Shown here one piece after another: positions 6,261 to 13,663 of a stretch of 13,703 nt of DNA (its first letter is position 1; every line of letters starts with the position of its first letter). Origin of the DNA: Deltaproteobacteria bacterium (lineage in GTDB: Bacteria > Myxococcota_A > UBA796 > CAJQPC01); assembly GCA_016717595.1 (NCBI GenBank), contig JADKFE010000104.1, forward strand, positions 1-13,703, read 5' to 3'. The position numbers and the translations under genes are program-made. The notes beneath the pieces are model-generated. The model saw only the letters and a program-made list of their open reading frames with translations. It was not told the DNA's origin and searched no databases.

Positions 6261-7688
6261 CTAAGGCTCCACCACCTCCTCCACCACAAACTCGCCGCCT
6301 TCGATCACCCACACGTCAATCGGCCCCGTCGTCTCCTCCGTCACCGGGTCGTAATCGAGCTGCCCCGAGGCCCCGAGCAGGTTCACCGCGGCGCCGTCGG
6401 AGAAGCTCGCCTTCACCTCGTTCCAGCTTGACGGGCGCACGGGCACCTGGTCCTCGGCGGTCACGCCGGGGGCGGAGAGCTTCCGCAGGCCGCGCGCCAG
6501 GGTGAGGCCCGAGGCGAGGCCGTCCTCTTGGTACTCGGCCCAGGCGAAGCCGTAGATCAGCATCCAGGCGGCGTCGTAGGCGTGGGCGGTGTAGGAGTAG
6601 GCCGAGGCGTCGTCTTGCCAGGCGGCGACGTAGCTCGCCTTGAAGGCGTCGTACACGGTGCCCGCGGGCACGGACGGGCCGGTGCCGCGCACGTTGGGGA
6701 ACAGCGCCTGGGCGTCTTCGTTCACGTTGTTGAGCAGGTCGGAGGTGCGGGCGGTGTCGGGCAAGAACAGGCCCAGGGTGGCGTAGCCGCTGAGCACCCC
6801 CGCCGCGTCTAAGAAGCCGGTGAGATCGGCCACGTCGGAGGAGATGAACAGCACCTCCTCGGGGCCGCTGGTCAAGGCGTCCGCCGTGGCGCCGCCGAAG
6901 TCTTCGCCGGTGTAGGGGTAAGACGTCGCCTCGCCGCCGCCGGCCTCAAAGGCCGTGGTGAACACCTCGTCCAGGCCCTCGCCGTAGGCGCCCACCTCGT
7001 AGATCACCGACGCCGTGCGCACGCCGCGCTCCAAGAGGTCCGCCGCCATCACCGCGCCTTGTAAGGAGTCGGGCGGCGCCGTGCGCCAGAGCAGGCCGGG
7101 GTCGTTGTCCGTGGCGCTCAGGCCGTCTAAGGCGGTGAGCGCGGGGCTGGTGGCCGAGGGGGAGATCGTCAACATGCCCGCGCCTTTGGTGGCCTCGTAG
7201 ACGGCCTCCACACGACCGGAGGACGCCGGGCCCACGGTGGCCGACACCCCCAGAGAGTCGGCGAGCCAGACGCCGAGCTCTACCGCCGCCTCGTCTTTGG
7301 TGAGGCCGTCGCCGTTGAAGTCTTCTTCGTTGCTGCAATGCAGCACGGCGAAGTTGACGCCCTCTAAGCCCGCGTTGTCGTTCGCTTGGCTCACGGCGAG
7401 CTCCACGGCGCGGAAGCGGGCGACGTGGCTCTCGAGCTGGTGGTCAAACTGCGTGGCGATGAGGTGGGTGGTGGCCGGGTTCAGGGGCAGGGTGAGGGCG
7501 TCGGGGGACGAGGCGACGCAGCGCTCGGGCACCGCCGCCGTCTCGCACAGGCCCGCCTCGCCGCAGACGGAGCCCTGGCCGAAGGCGTCGCGGCACTCCA
7601 GGTTGGTGGCGCAGGCCGCGGGCTCGGGCACCTGCAAGGAGCAGGCTTGGGAGGAGAGGAGCAGCAAGGGGAAGACTTGGCGGCGCAT
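6261..7688 (-). CDS. Periplasmic-binding-protein-like lipoprotein (branched-chain amino acid receptor family, Peripla_BP_6-like)
   Basis: This 475-residue protein starts at the ATG at 7688, supported by a perfect GGAGGT 6 nt upstream; longer in-frame starts lack such a site. The N-terminus MRRQVFPLLLLSSQACS is a signal with a weak lipobox (Q-A-C16). A small Cys-rich segment follows (about 25-57; C26, C32, C42, C48, C57). From about 70 the protein follows type I periplasmic binding proteins: AVELAVSQAND, a VGPASSG ligand loop (152-158), a SPSATSPAL segment (176-184), and AYSYTAHAYDAAWML in the second lobe. Residues 122-132 (EDFNGDGLTKD) resemble an EF-hand-type calcium loop but one residue short. 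No ABC permease or ATPase gene lies nearby, so it may be an orphan receptor and not part of a transporter. It is convergent with the kinase gene, with 22 bp between the stops. The ligand cannot be told. Confidence 0.88.
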   Translation of the reverse strand: MRRQVFPLLLLSSQACSLQVPEPAACATNLECRDAFGQGSVCGEAGLCETAAVPERCVASSPDALTLPLNPATTHLIATQFDHQLESHVARFRAVELAVSQANDNAGLEGVNFAVLHCSNEEDFNGDGLTKDEAAVELGVWLADSLGVSATVGPASSGRVEAVYEATKGAGMLTISPSATSPALTALDGLSATDNDPGLLWRTAPPDSLQGAVMAADLLERGVRTASVIYEVGAYGEGLDEVFTTAFEAGGGEATSYPYTGEDFGGATADALTSGPEEVLFISSDVADLTGFLDAAGVLSGYATLGLFLPDTARTSDLLNNVNEDAQALFPNVRGTGPSVPAGTVYDAFKASYVAAWQDDASAYSYTAHAYDAAWMLIYGFAWAEYQEDGLASGLTLARGLRKLSAPGVTAEDQVPVRPSSWNEVKASFSDGAAVNLLGASGQLDYDPVTEETTGPIDVWVIEGGEFVVEEVVEP

Positions 7689-7694
7689 CGGAGC

Positions 7695-7700
7695 ACCTCC
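7695..7700 (-). promoter_or_regulatory. Strong ribosome binding site of the binding-protein lipoprotein gene
   Basis: On the minus strand this reads GGAGGT, 6 nt before the ATG at 7688. It settles the start against in-frame upstream alternatives. Confidence 0.8.
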
Positions 7701-7770
7701 GCGCGCCCCCGGGCGGGAGGGGGCGCGATGGCAGGGGAGACCTCCCCAACGATGAAGAGGCCAGCGGAGA

Positions 7771-7779
7771 AGCGTAGCA
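7771..7779 (-). promoter_or_regulatory. Candidate extended -10 promoter of the binding-protein lipoprotein gene
   Basis: On the minus strand this reads TGCTACGCT, matching TG-n-TA-nnn-T. The start of transcription would be near 7764, giving a leader of about 75 nt. No clear -35 is visible. It shares the GCTA-nnn-T core with the much stronger site at 954-962. Confidence 0.35.
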
Positions 7780-7849
7780 CAAGCGGAGCCCGCCGGGCTC
7801 GTCCACACACAAGGGTGAGCGGGGGCTCAACTTCAGGCCCGCGCTGCGC

Positions 7850-7855
7850 TATCCT
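7850..7855 (+). promoter_or_regulatory. Candidate -10 element upstream of the second kinase operon
   Basis: TATCCT preceded by GC lies 37 nt before the ATG at 7893, a plausible distance for a short leader. There is no convincing -35 (the region 16-18 bp upstream reads CTCAACTTC). A ribosome binding site GGAG at 7884-7887 sits 5 nt before the start codon. Confidence 0.3.
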
Positions 7856-7892
7856 TGTCGTTCACTCAAAATGACCCCACCGTGGAGCCGGG

Positions 7893-9488
7893 ATGGATCT
7901 CAAGGAGCCGAGCGGGCCGCCGAGTCTGAGCCCGTCCCTCATCGGGCGCGTGCTCGACGGGCGCTACCGCATCCTCTCTGAGCTCGCCCGCGGGGGCATG
8001 GGTCGCGTCTACAAGGCCGAGCAGCAGCCTTTGGGCCGCCCCATCGCGCTCAAGGTGCTGGAGATCGGCCAGCGCGAAGGCGACGAGGCCGAGAGCTTCC
8101 GCCAGCGCTTCTTTCGTGAGGCCGCCATCTGCGCCAAGCTCACGCACCCGAACACCGTGCGGATCTTCGATTATGGCAAGACAGAAGACGGGATCTTCTT
8201 CATCGCCATGGAGCTTTTGGAGGGCCTGACGCTGCGCCAAGTGTTGACCTCGGAGGCGCCTTTGGAGCCTTGGCGGGTGATCGAGCTGACGCTGCAGATC
8301 TGCGGCAGCCTCGCGGAGGCCCACGGCCTCGGCCTCGTGCACCGCGACCTCAAGCCCTCGAACATCATCCTCACCAAACACGCCGACGGCCGTGAGTTCG
8401 TCAACATCTTGGACTTCGGGCTGGTCAAAGACATCGGCGTCGAGGCCGCCACCGACGCCACCCAGGCCGGGGTGATCTTGGGCTCGCCGATGTACATGAG
8501 CCCCGAGCAGATCCTCCAGAGCCAGCTCGACGGGCGCAGCGACATCTACTCCATCGGCGTCACCCTGTTCTCGGCGTTCACCGGGCGCAAGCCGTTCCGC
8601 CAAGAGAGCGCCTTGGCCCTGATGAACTGCCACCTCAACGTGGCGCCGCCGCCCTTCGCCGAGGTGAACGCTGAGCTGGACCTCCCCGCCAGCCTGGAGT
8701 GGATCACCCGCACCTGCCTTCAGAAAGACCCAGCGCGCCGCTTCGCCTCGGTGAAGGAGCTCGCCCGCGCCTTACGCGCCGCCGATCTTGAGCTGCGCGG
8801 CGCCTTGCCGAACCTGGTGATGGAGCTAGACGACGCGGGCCGGGTGCGCCTGCCGCCGGAGTTTGAGGAGCAGCTCACCGCCCGGGGCGTGAACATGACC
8901 CCCGCCGGCGCCTCGGGGCCCACCCGCAGCATCCAGGTGCAGGCCCCCGCCGCCGCCGCCGCGGCGTCCTCGACGGTCACGCTGAACACCACGGGCTCCG
9001 CCAAGCGCCCTCGCCCACAGCCCCGCGGCCCGGGCCCGGCGGTGTGGGGGGTCGTGGCGCTCATCGGCCTGCTGCTGGGCCTGCTCGCCGTGGGCTTGGT
9101 GTGGCGGCTTCGTGGGGAGGGCGCCGAGGGGGACGCTTCCGCCGCCGGAGACCCCGCGGACGTGACGCCCCCTCCCGCCGAGGCCGTCGATCAGGCCACC
9201 GCCGCCCCCACCGAGCCCCTCATCGGCGCCGCGACGCCCTCGCCAAACGGCTCACCGAGCAGCGGCGGCACCACCCCCGCGCGTGTCCCCACGCCCAGCG
9301 CGCCCCCGGTGATGGTCGAGGCGCCGATCCCCGTCGAGAAGACGAGCCCGCCGACGCCTGCAGAGACGGCCACGGCCACGGCCACGCCCACCCCCGAGCC
9401 CACGCCCACGCCCGAGGCCAGCCCCAAGCCCGGCGAAGAGGGCTGGTCCAAGCCCAACTCCGACCTCAAAGACCCCTGGGAGGACTGA
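7893..9488 (+). CDS. Transmembrane Ser/Thr protein kinase (PknB/myxobacterial type)
   Basis: This 531-residue Hanks-type kinase has an intact catalytic core at about 25-300: glycine loop ARGGMGRVY (32-40), K54, helix-C E76, HRDLKPSN (150-157) with catalytic D152, DFG (174-176) and SPE in place of APE (203-205). A basic juxtamembrane patch (KRPRPQPR, 371-378) precedes one transmembrane helix (about 384-405), followed by WRLRG. The outside tail of about 125 residues is rich in Pro, Thr, Ala and Ser, has no recognisable folded domain, and ends with a charged motif (DLKDPWED). The ATG at 7893 has GGAG 5 nt upstream. It leads a plus-strand operon with the TPR gene (6 bp after its stop) and the MuiA-like gene. 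By family it is a membrane signalling kinase. Kinase 1 differs from it in its PEGA-like tail and in having APE. Confidence 0.95.
   Translation: MDLKEPSGPPSLSPSLIGRVLDGRYRILSELARGGMGRVYKAEQQPLGRPIALKVLEIGQREGDEAESFRQRFFREAAICAKLTHPNTVRIFDYGKTEDGIFFIAMELLEGLTLRQVLTSEAPLEPWRVIELTLQICGSLAEAHGLGLVHRDLKPSNIILTKHADGREFVNILDFGLVKDIGVEAATDATQAGVILGSPMYMSPEQILQSQLDGRSDIYSIGVTLFSAFTGRKPFRQESALALMNCHLNVAPPPFAEVNAELDLPASLEWITRTCLQKDPARRFASVKELARALRAADLELRGALPNLVMELDDAGRVRLPPEFEEQLTARGVNMTPAGASGPTRSIQVQAPAAAAAASSTVTLNTTGSAKRPRPQPRGPGPAVWGVVALIGLLLGLLAVGLVWRLRGEGAEGDASAAGDPADVTPPPAEAVDQATAAPTEPLIGAATPSPNGSPSSGGTTPARVPTPSAPPVMVEAPIPVEKTSPPTPAETATATATPTPEPTPTPEASPKPGEEGWSKPNSDLKDPWED
9366..9415 (+). repeat. 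Hexanucleotide-rich stretch (ACGGCC/ACGCCC) in the kinase tail
   Basis: Three ACGGCC units (9366-9383) run into ACGCCC, ACCCCCGAGCCC and two more ACGCCC units. They encode alternating Thr-Ala, Thr-Pro and Pro-Glu residues in the external linker of the kinase. The same ACGCCC hexamer recurs as a perfect array in the next gene (9893-9934). Confidence 0.7.
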
Positions 9489-9494
9489 GCCCCG

Positions 9495-10267
9495 ATGTCC
9501 ACCGCCGCCCCTCGTTCGCCTCGCCCCGTGCTTCGGGCGCTCTGCCTCCTCACCCTGCTCGGCGCCGTCGCCCCCCAGGCCCATGCCCAGACGACGCCAC
9601 CACCGAGGCCCGGGCCAAGGAGCTGTACGAGAACGGCGCCGCGCTCTACGAAGAGGGCCGCTACGAGGAGGCGATCTTGGCCTGGGAGGAGGCCTACCGG
9701 CTCTCCAGCCGCCCGGTCTTGCTGTTCAACATCGCCAACGCCTATGAGCGCCTGGGCCGCTACGACGAGGCCATCGACGCCTTGAGCCGCTACCGGGCCT
9801 TCGCCAAAGCTGAAGAGCGCGAGTCCCTCGACCGCCGCATGCAGAACCTGGAGCGCCGCCGGGACGAGGCCCGCGCCGCCGCCGCCAACACGACGCCCAC
9901 GCCCACGCCCACGCCCACGCCCACGCCCACGCCCGCCGCGGAGACGCCGGGCCGCTCGCCGGTCCCCTTCGTGCTGATGGGCGCTGGGGTGGCGGGGGTC
10001 GGGGTGGGCGCGGTCTTCGGCGCGCGCTCCCTCGGCGCCGGGGCCGAGGCCGAGGCCCTGTGTGTCGGTGAGGGCCCGCTGTGCCCCGACACCGCGGCGC
10101 CGTACTTAGACTCGGCCAAAAAGAGCGCGCTCATCGCCGATGTGAGCCTCATCACCGGGGCTGTGCTCATCGTCGGTGGCCTGGGGTTGGGGGTGTTCGG
10201 CAACCAGTCAGAGGCCGTGAGCCTCTCGGTCTCGCCGTCGAGCCTCACCCTCTCCGCCCGCTTCTGA
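9495..10267 (+). CDS. Exported TPR protein with membrane-spanning C-terminal half (one frameshift)
   Basis: The ATG at 9495 encodes a clear signal peptide ending AHA-Q (residues 1-32), with GGGAGGA about 10 nt upstream. The rest lies in another frame that begins, without its own start, near 9590: DDATTEARAKELYENGAAL and further TPR helices (AILAWEEAYRLSSRP, LLFNIANAYERLGRYDEAI), a charged coiled-coil-like helix, a seven-fold Thr-Pro linker, and two hydrophobic segments (VPFVLMGAGVAGVGVGAV and the run around SLITGAVLIVGGLGLG). One missing base near 9590, for example a G giving CAG-GAC, restores a single 257-residue frame. This type of secreted TPR protein is often found next to Ser/Thr kinases in myxobacteria and may be an adaptor for the upstream kinase (inference). 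The next gene starts 6 bp after its stop. The break may be a sequence error or a real mutation. Confidence 0.75.
9893..9934 (+). repeat. Perfect hexanucleotide tandem array (ACGCCC)x7
   Basis: Seven exact ACGCCC units encode a Thr-Pro repeat linker between the helical TPR part and the first C-terminal membrane segment of the TPR protein. Because the unit is six bases, changes in copy number would alter linker length without breaking the frame. Confidence 0.9.
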
Positions 10268-10273
10268 GGATCC

Positions 10274-12715
10274 ATGCCCGGCCCACGCTGGTTGACGCGA
10301 CTGTTTCACGGAGACGACCCCTCCACAGAGGAGCACCGGCGCCCCGCCGTCGTCGATCTCATCGGTTACCCCGGCGCCTCCCTGCGCCAGCACAAGGCCA
10401 CGGGGGACCTCGTCGCCGATCCCGGCGTCGTCTGGCGCTCGGGTGAGCACGATGGCTTAGAGCGCCACATCCTCGCCGAGCCCACCGCGCCGTTCACCGA
10501 CGTGCTGCTCGTGCTCTCTCACGGGGACTTCGTCGCCGCCACGAGCGCCAGCGGCGCGCCTTGGCTCACCCGGCTGCAGACGCTCTTTTACGACCGTTAC
10601 CAGGCCCTACGCGCCGCCGAGCCGTCGTTGCCCGAGCGCCGCCTGCGGGTGCGCCTCGTCGCCGACGGCTCGGGAGACGTGAACCGCCAGTCCTACGGCC
10701 TGCCTGAGGGCGAGTTCATCACCGGCCTGGCCCCCCACATCTACGGCGGCCCCTCGTCGCGCTCGCGGCCCCTCGCCACGGTCCACCTGCACCTGCCCGA
10801 CGTCTCCGCGGGCTACCGCAAGGTCGGCCGCCTGTTTGACGACCAGCGCGCCTTCCGCCTGGGCAGCCACTGGCTCGACTCCTTCTCTGACCCCGAGCTG
10901 CTGGAGCCCGCCCTGGTCGAGCTGCGCCCCTCCGCCGATGGCGGCGTCGAGCAGCGCCTCCGCGACGACCTCCCCGCCGAGTACAGCGTTCAGGCCGAGG
11001 TGCAAGGCGGCGCCCGGGTGCTCACCCTGCGCCGCAACGAGCGCGCCTTCGCCCACCTCGTCGTCGAGATCCACGCCGAGCAGCTCCAGCCCCAAGACCT
11101 GCACAAAGAGGCCCGCGCCCGCCTGCGCCTCGCCGTGCCCCCCGAGGAGGCCCTCGCCCGCGTCGAGCGCGCCGCCGAGACCCACCGCACGGCGTCCCGC
11201 GCCCGCCGCCCAAACTCGACGCTCACCGAGGTCATCGTCTACGCCGACCACGCCCGGGTCACCCGCGTGCGCCAGGTCGAGCGCAGCCCGGGCCGCGTCG
11301 CCGTGCGGTTCCGCGGCCTGGCCCCGAACATGAGCGCTGAAGGCCTCTCCGCCGACCTCCGCGCCGGCCGCGCCCGGGTGGTAGACCTCCGCGTGGTCAG
11401 CGACGCCCAGGCCGAGGCTGAAGACCGCGATCAGCTCCGCCGCGAGGCCCTGGCCCTGGTGCAGTCCGCCCAAGACCTCATCCTGCAGGTCGAGGACCTC
11501 CTGCGCCGCCGCCTGAACCTACAACAGCAGGCCATCACCCGCCCCGCTGAAGCCGACGAAGAGGGCGGCGCCATCACCCTCGTGCGCGCCCGCCTCGACC
11601 GCCTGCGCCTGAGCGAGCGTGAGCTAGACGAGGCCTTAAGCCAGCGTGTGCAGGCCGCCGCCGCCTTAGACGACAAGCTCAGCGCCGCCCTACGCAAGCT
11701 CGAGCGCCCGCCCGCCGACGGCGTGACCGTCGAGGTGGAGCTCGACGTGCGCGCCCCAGGCCCCATCGAGCTCGCTCTGCACTACACCATGCAGGGCGCC
11801 CGCTGGAGCCCGACCTACACCGCCCGCTACCTGGAGTCGTCGAACAAGCTCGAGCTGACCACCCACGCCCTCGTCTCCCAGGAGACCGGCGAGGACTGGC
11901 CCGGCGTGCGGGTGCGGCTCTCCACCGCCGCCGACAAACGCTCCGCCGACCCCCCTCCCCTGCGCCCCTGGGCCTTGGGCTCGGGCCCTGAGCTGGCCGA
12001 GCTGCTGCGCGCGAACGCCAGCGCCAGCCTCACCGCCATCTCCGCTGAAGACGAAGACACCTCCGACCCCAACCTGCACGAGGCGAACGCCCCCTGCACG
12101 ATCCCCTCCGGCGACGACGCCCGGGTCACTCTGCACGTCGATCTGCTCAGCGCTGAAGAGCGCCTCGTCTGCGCCCCCCGCATCGACGCCCGCGCCTTCC
12201 GCCGCGCCGTGGCCCCGTGGACGGCGCAGCGCCAGCTCCCCGAGGGCCCCGTCTCCAGCTTCTTGGGCAACCACTACCTCGGCAGCGGCCGCCTGATGGC
12301 CACCACCCCCGGACACCCCGTCGAGGTGGGCTTGGGCCCCGACCTGCGCGTCTTCTGCCAGCGCAGCCTCGTCGAGCGCCAGCGCCGCGAGAACAGCCCC
12401 TCCCCCGGCCTCGTCTCCCACCTCTTCCACTACCGCACGATGATCGCCAGCCGCCGCCGCGAGCGCGTCACCCTACGCCTCATCGAGCAGCTCCCCACCC
12501 CCGACGACAACGGCGTGCAGGTCATGCTCTCTGGCGCCAGCGCCAGCGTCCCCACCGAGGCCCTGCACAACGCCAGCGACCACACCGTGAGCTGGGACAT
12601 CGTCCTAGAGCCCGGCGGCATGGCGGCGGTGGAGTTCACCTTCACCCTGATCGTCCCCCAAGGCGGCGAGACCCAGCGGCGGCTGAGCGAAGAGGAGCTG
12701 TTGAGCGTGATCTGA
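10274..12715 (+). CDS. MuiA-like DUF4140/DUF4139 protein with unassigned N-terminal region
   Basis: This is an 813-residue protein. Residues about 313-375 (STLTEVIVYADHARVTRV ... RFRGLAPNM) match the N-terminal domain of 'mucoidy inhibitor MuiA' family proteins (DUF4140). Residues 376-476 form a charged helical or coiled-coil stretch. From about 483 to the end is the DUF4139 beta-rich domain, with the typical YTMQGARWSPTYTARY and SQETGEDWPGVRV blocks (503-549). Family members usually have an export signal directly before DUF4140. Here instead there are about 310 residues of unassigned soluble sequence and no signal, so the protein may be cytoplasmic. Residues 30-265 look folded (FTDVLLVLSHGDF, LRVRLVADGSGD, YGLPEGEFITGLAPHIYGG), but I recognise no family. 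The ATG at 10274 lies 6 bp after the TPR stop, with GAGG 4 nt before it, so it is the third gene of the kinase operon. The biochemical function of the DUF4139 family is not established. Confidence 0.85.
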   Translation: MPGPRWLTRLFHGDDPSTEEHRRPAVVDLIGYPGASLRQHKATGDLVADPGVVWRSGEHDGLERHILAEPTAPFTDVLLVLSHGDFVAATSASGAPWLTRLQTLFYDRYQALRAAEPSLPERRLRVRLVADGSGDVNRQSYGLPEGEFITGLAPHIYGGPSSRSRPLATVHLHLPDVSAGYRKVGRLFDDQRAFRLGSHWLDSFSDPELLEPALVELRPSADGGVEQRLRDDLPAEYSVQAEVQGGARVLTLRRNERAFAHLVVEIHAEQLQPQDLHKEARARLRLAVPPEEALARVERAAETHRTASRARRPNSTLTEVIVYADHARVTRVRQVERSPGRVAVRFRGLAPNMSAEGLSADLRAGRARVVDLRVVSDAQAEAEDRDQLRREALALVQSAQDLILQVEDLLRRRLNLQQQAITRPAEADEEGGAITLVRARLDRLRLSERELDEALSQRVQAAAALDDKLSAALRKLERPPADGVTVEVELDVRAPGPIELALHYTMQGARWSPTYTARYLESSNKLELTTHALVSQETGEDWPGVRVRLSTAADKRSADPPPLRPWALGSGPELAELLRANASASLTAISAEDEDTSDPNLHEANAPCTIPSGDDARVTLHVDLLSAEERLVCAPRIDARAFRRAVAPWTAQRQLPEGPVSSFLGNHYLGSGRLMATTPGHPVEVGLGPDLRVFCQRSLVERQRRENSPSPGLVSHLFHYRTMIASRRRERVTLRLIEQLPTPDDNGVQVMLSGASASVPTEALHNASDHTVSWDIVLEPGGMAAVEFTFTLIVPQGGETQRRLSEEELLSVI

Positions 12716-12735
12716 GGGGCCGTCAGGCCGGCCCC
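12716..12735. terminator. Hairpin between convergent genes, possible bidirectional terminator
   Basis: GGGGCCG (12716-12722) and CGGCCCC (12729-12735) form a perfect 7-bp stem with a 6-nt loop. It starts directly after the stop of the MuiA-like gene and carries the yedI stop codon in its loop. There is no T-tract on either side, so it is not a textbook intrinsic terminator. Confidence 0.4.
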
Positions 12736-13613
12736 TTCCCGCGCAGGCGCTTGACCAAGGTGACGACGCCCACCAACACGGCGCCGGCGACGAGGCCGAC
12801 GAGGCCGTTGAGCAGCGTCGCCACCGCGCCGTGCTGCTGGGCGATGAGCTGCTCCACCGGCGGGATGCCGTGGGCCAAGATGCCGCCGCCGACCAAAAAC
12901 AGCGCCACGGTGCCCACGAACGACAGGGCCTTCATGAACGTCGGCGCGCCGATCAAGATGCCCCGCCCGAGCCCCCGGGCGGCGGCGCTCTTGGTGCGGG
13001 TGAGCGCCAGGCCGAGATCATCGAGCTTCACGATCGCGGCGACGAGCCCATACACCCCCACCGTCATCAACACCGCGATGGCGCACAGGACCAGCGCTTG
13101 GCGCAGCAGCGTCTCCCCGATGACGGTGTTCAGGGAGATGACGATGATCTCCGCGGACAAGATCATGTCGGTGCGAATCGCGCCTTTGACCCGATCCCGC
13201 TCAAAAGCGACGACGTCCGCCGCCGGGTCTAGCACGGCGTTGAGGTGCTCGGCGCGGTGGGCTTGGTCCTCTTCTTTGCTGTGGAGCAGGCGATGAGCGA
13301 CCTTCTCAGCCCCCTCAAAACAAAGGAACGCGCCGCCGGCCATGAGCAGCGCGGTCATCAAGGTGGTCGACACCGCGCTGATCACGAGCGCGGCCGGCAC
13401 GATGACCACCTTGTTGAGCGCCGAGCCCTTAAACACCGCCCACACCACGGGGAGCTCACGGGCGGTCTGCACCCCGGTGACCTGCTCGGCGTTGAGCGCG
13501 AGATCATCGCCCAGCACGCCGGAGGTCTGCTTCGCGGCCACCTTGGTCATGGCGGCGACGTCATCGAGGAGCGTCGCGATGTCATCGAGGAGAGTGAGCA
13601 GGCTTGAGGCCAC
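12723..13613 (-). CDS. yedI: DUF808 family inner-membrane protein (YedI-like)
   Basis: This 296-residue protein is close to the length I recall for E. coli YedI (about 305). The N-terminus is the family's hallmark: ASSLLTLLDDIATLLDDV (2-19), then SGVLGDDLALNAEQVTGV (31-48), RELPVVWAV and KGSALNKV. Several hydrophobic membrane segments follow (about 68-94, 150-195, 220-247 and 262-288), with a charged loop at 105-147. The GTG at 13613 is chosen because it aligns with the conserved family start and has AAGGAG 9 nt upstream (13623-13628); a longer frame to 13691 lacks both. The gene is convergent with the MuiA-like gene, with 7 bp between stop codons. Function in any organism is poorly known; membrane location is inferred from sequence. 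Confidence 0.93.
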   Translation of the reverse strand: MASSLLTLLDDIATLLDDVAAMTKVAAKQTSGVLGDDLALNAEQVTGVQTARELPVVWAVFKGSALNKVVIVPAALVISAVSTTLMTALLMAGGAFLCFEGAEKVAHRLLHSKEEDQAHRAEHLNAVLDPAADVVAFERDRVKGAIRTDMILSAEIIVISLNTVIGETLLRQALVLCAIAVLMTVGVYGLVAAIVKLDDLGLALTRTKSAAARGLGRGILIGAPTFMKALSFVGTVALFLVGGGILAHGIPPVEQLIAQQHGAVATLLNGLVGLVAGAVLVGVVTLVKRLRGKGPA

Positions 13614-13622
13614 GTCGTGTTG

Positions 13623-13628
13623 CTCCTT
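13623..13628 (-). promoter_or_regulatory. Ribosome binding site deciding the GTG start of yedI
   Basis: On the minus strand this reads AAGGAG, 9 nt before the GTG at 13613. It supports the shorter, family-consistent start. Confidence 0.65.
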
Positions 13629-13629
13629 G

Positions 13630-13645
13630 CCACGAGGCGTCGTGG
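13630..13645 (-). promoter_or_regulatory. Stem-loop in the yedI leader
   Basis: CCACGA (13630-13635) and TCGTGG (13640-13645) form a perfect 6-bp stem with a 4-nt loop. It lies 1 nt upstream of the yedI ribosome binding site, so it could influence translation or mRNA stability. It may also be a protein-binding dyad. Confidence 0.4.
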
Positions 13646-13663
13646 TGCCCAGCCCATGTATCC

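Noticed and set aside
5488..6312. Minus-strand open frame of 274 codons antisense to the kinase tail
   Set aside because: It is a Gly/Val/Ala-rich shadow of the proline-rich linker; the plus-strand kinase is unambiguous.
7866..8633. Minus-strand open frame antisense to the second kinase
   Set aside because: It lies opposite intact kinase motifs, lacks any recognisable domain and would use a start inside the kinase gene.
9893..9934. Tandem hexamers as a possible CRISPR or regulatory repeat
   Set aside because: The units are contiguous with no spacers and lie in frame inside a coding linker (Thr-Pro repeat).
12217..13296. Plus-strand open frame spanning the end of the MuiA-like gene and opposite yedI
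   Set aside because: It is an Arg/Pro-rich reading typical of GC-rich shadow frames and crosses the convergent gene boundary. YedI on the minus strand is well recognised.
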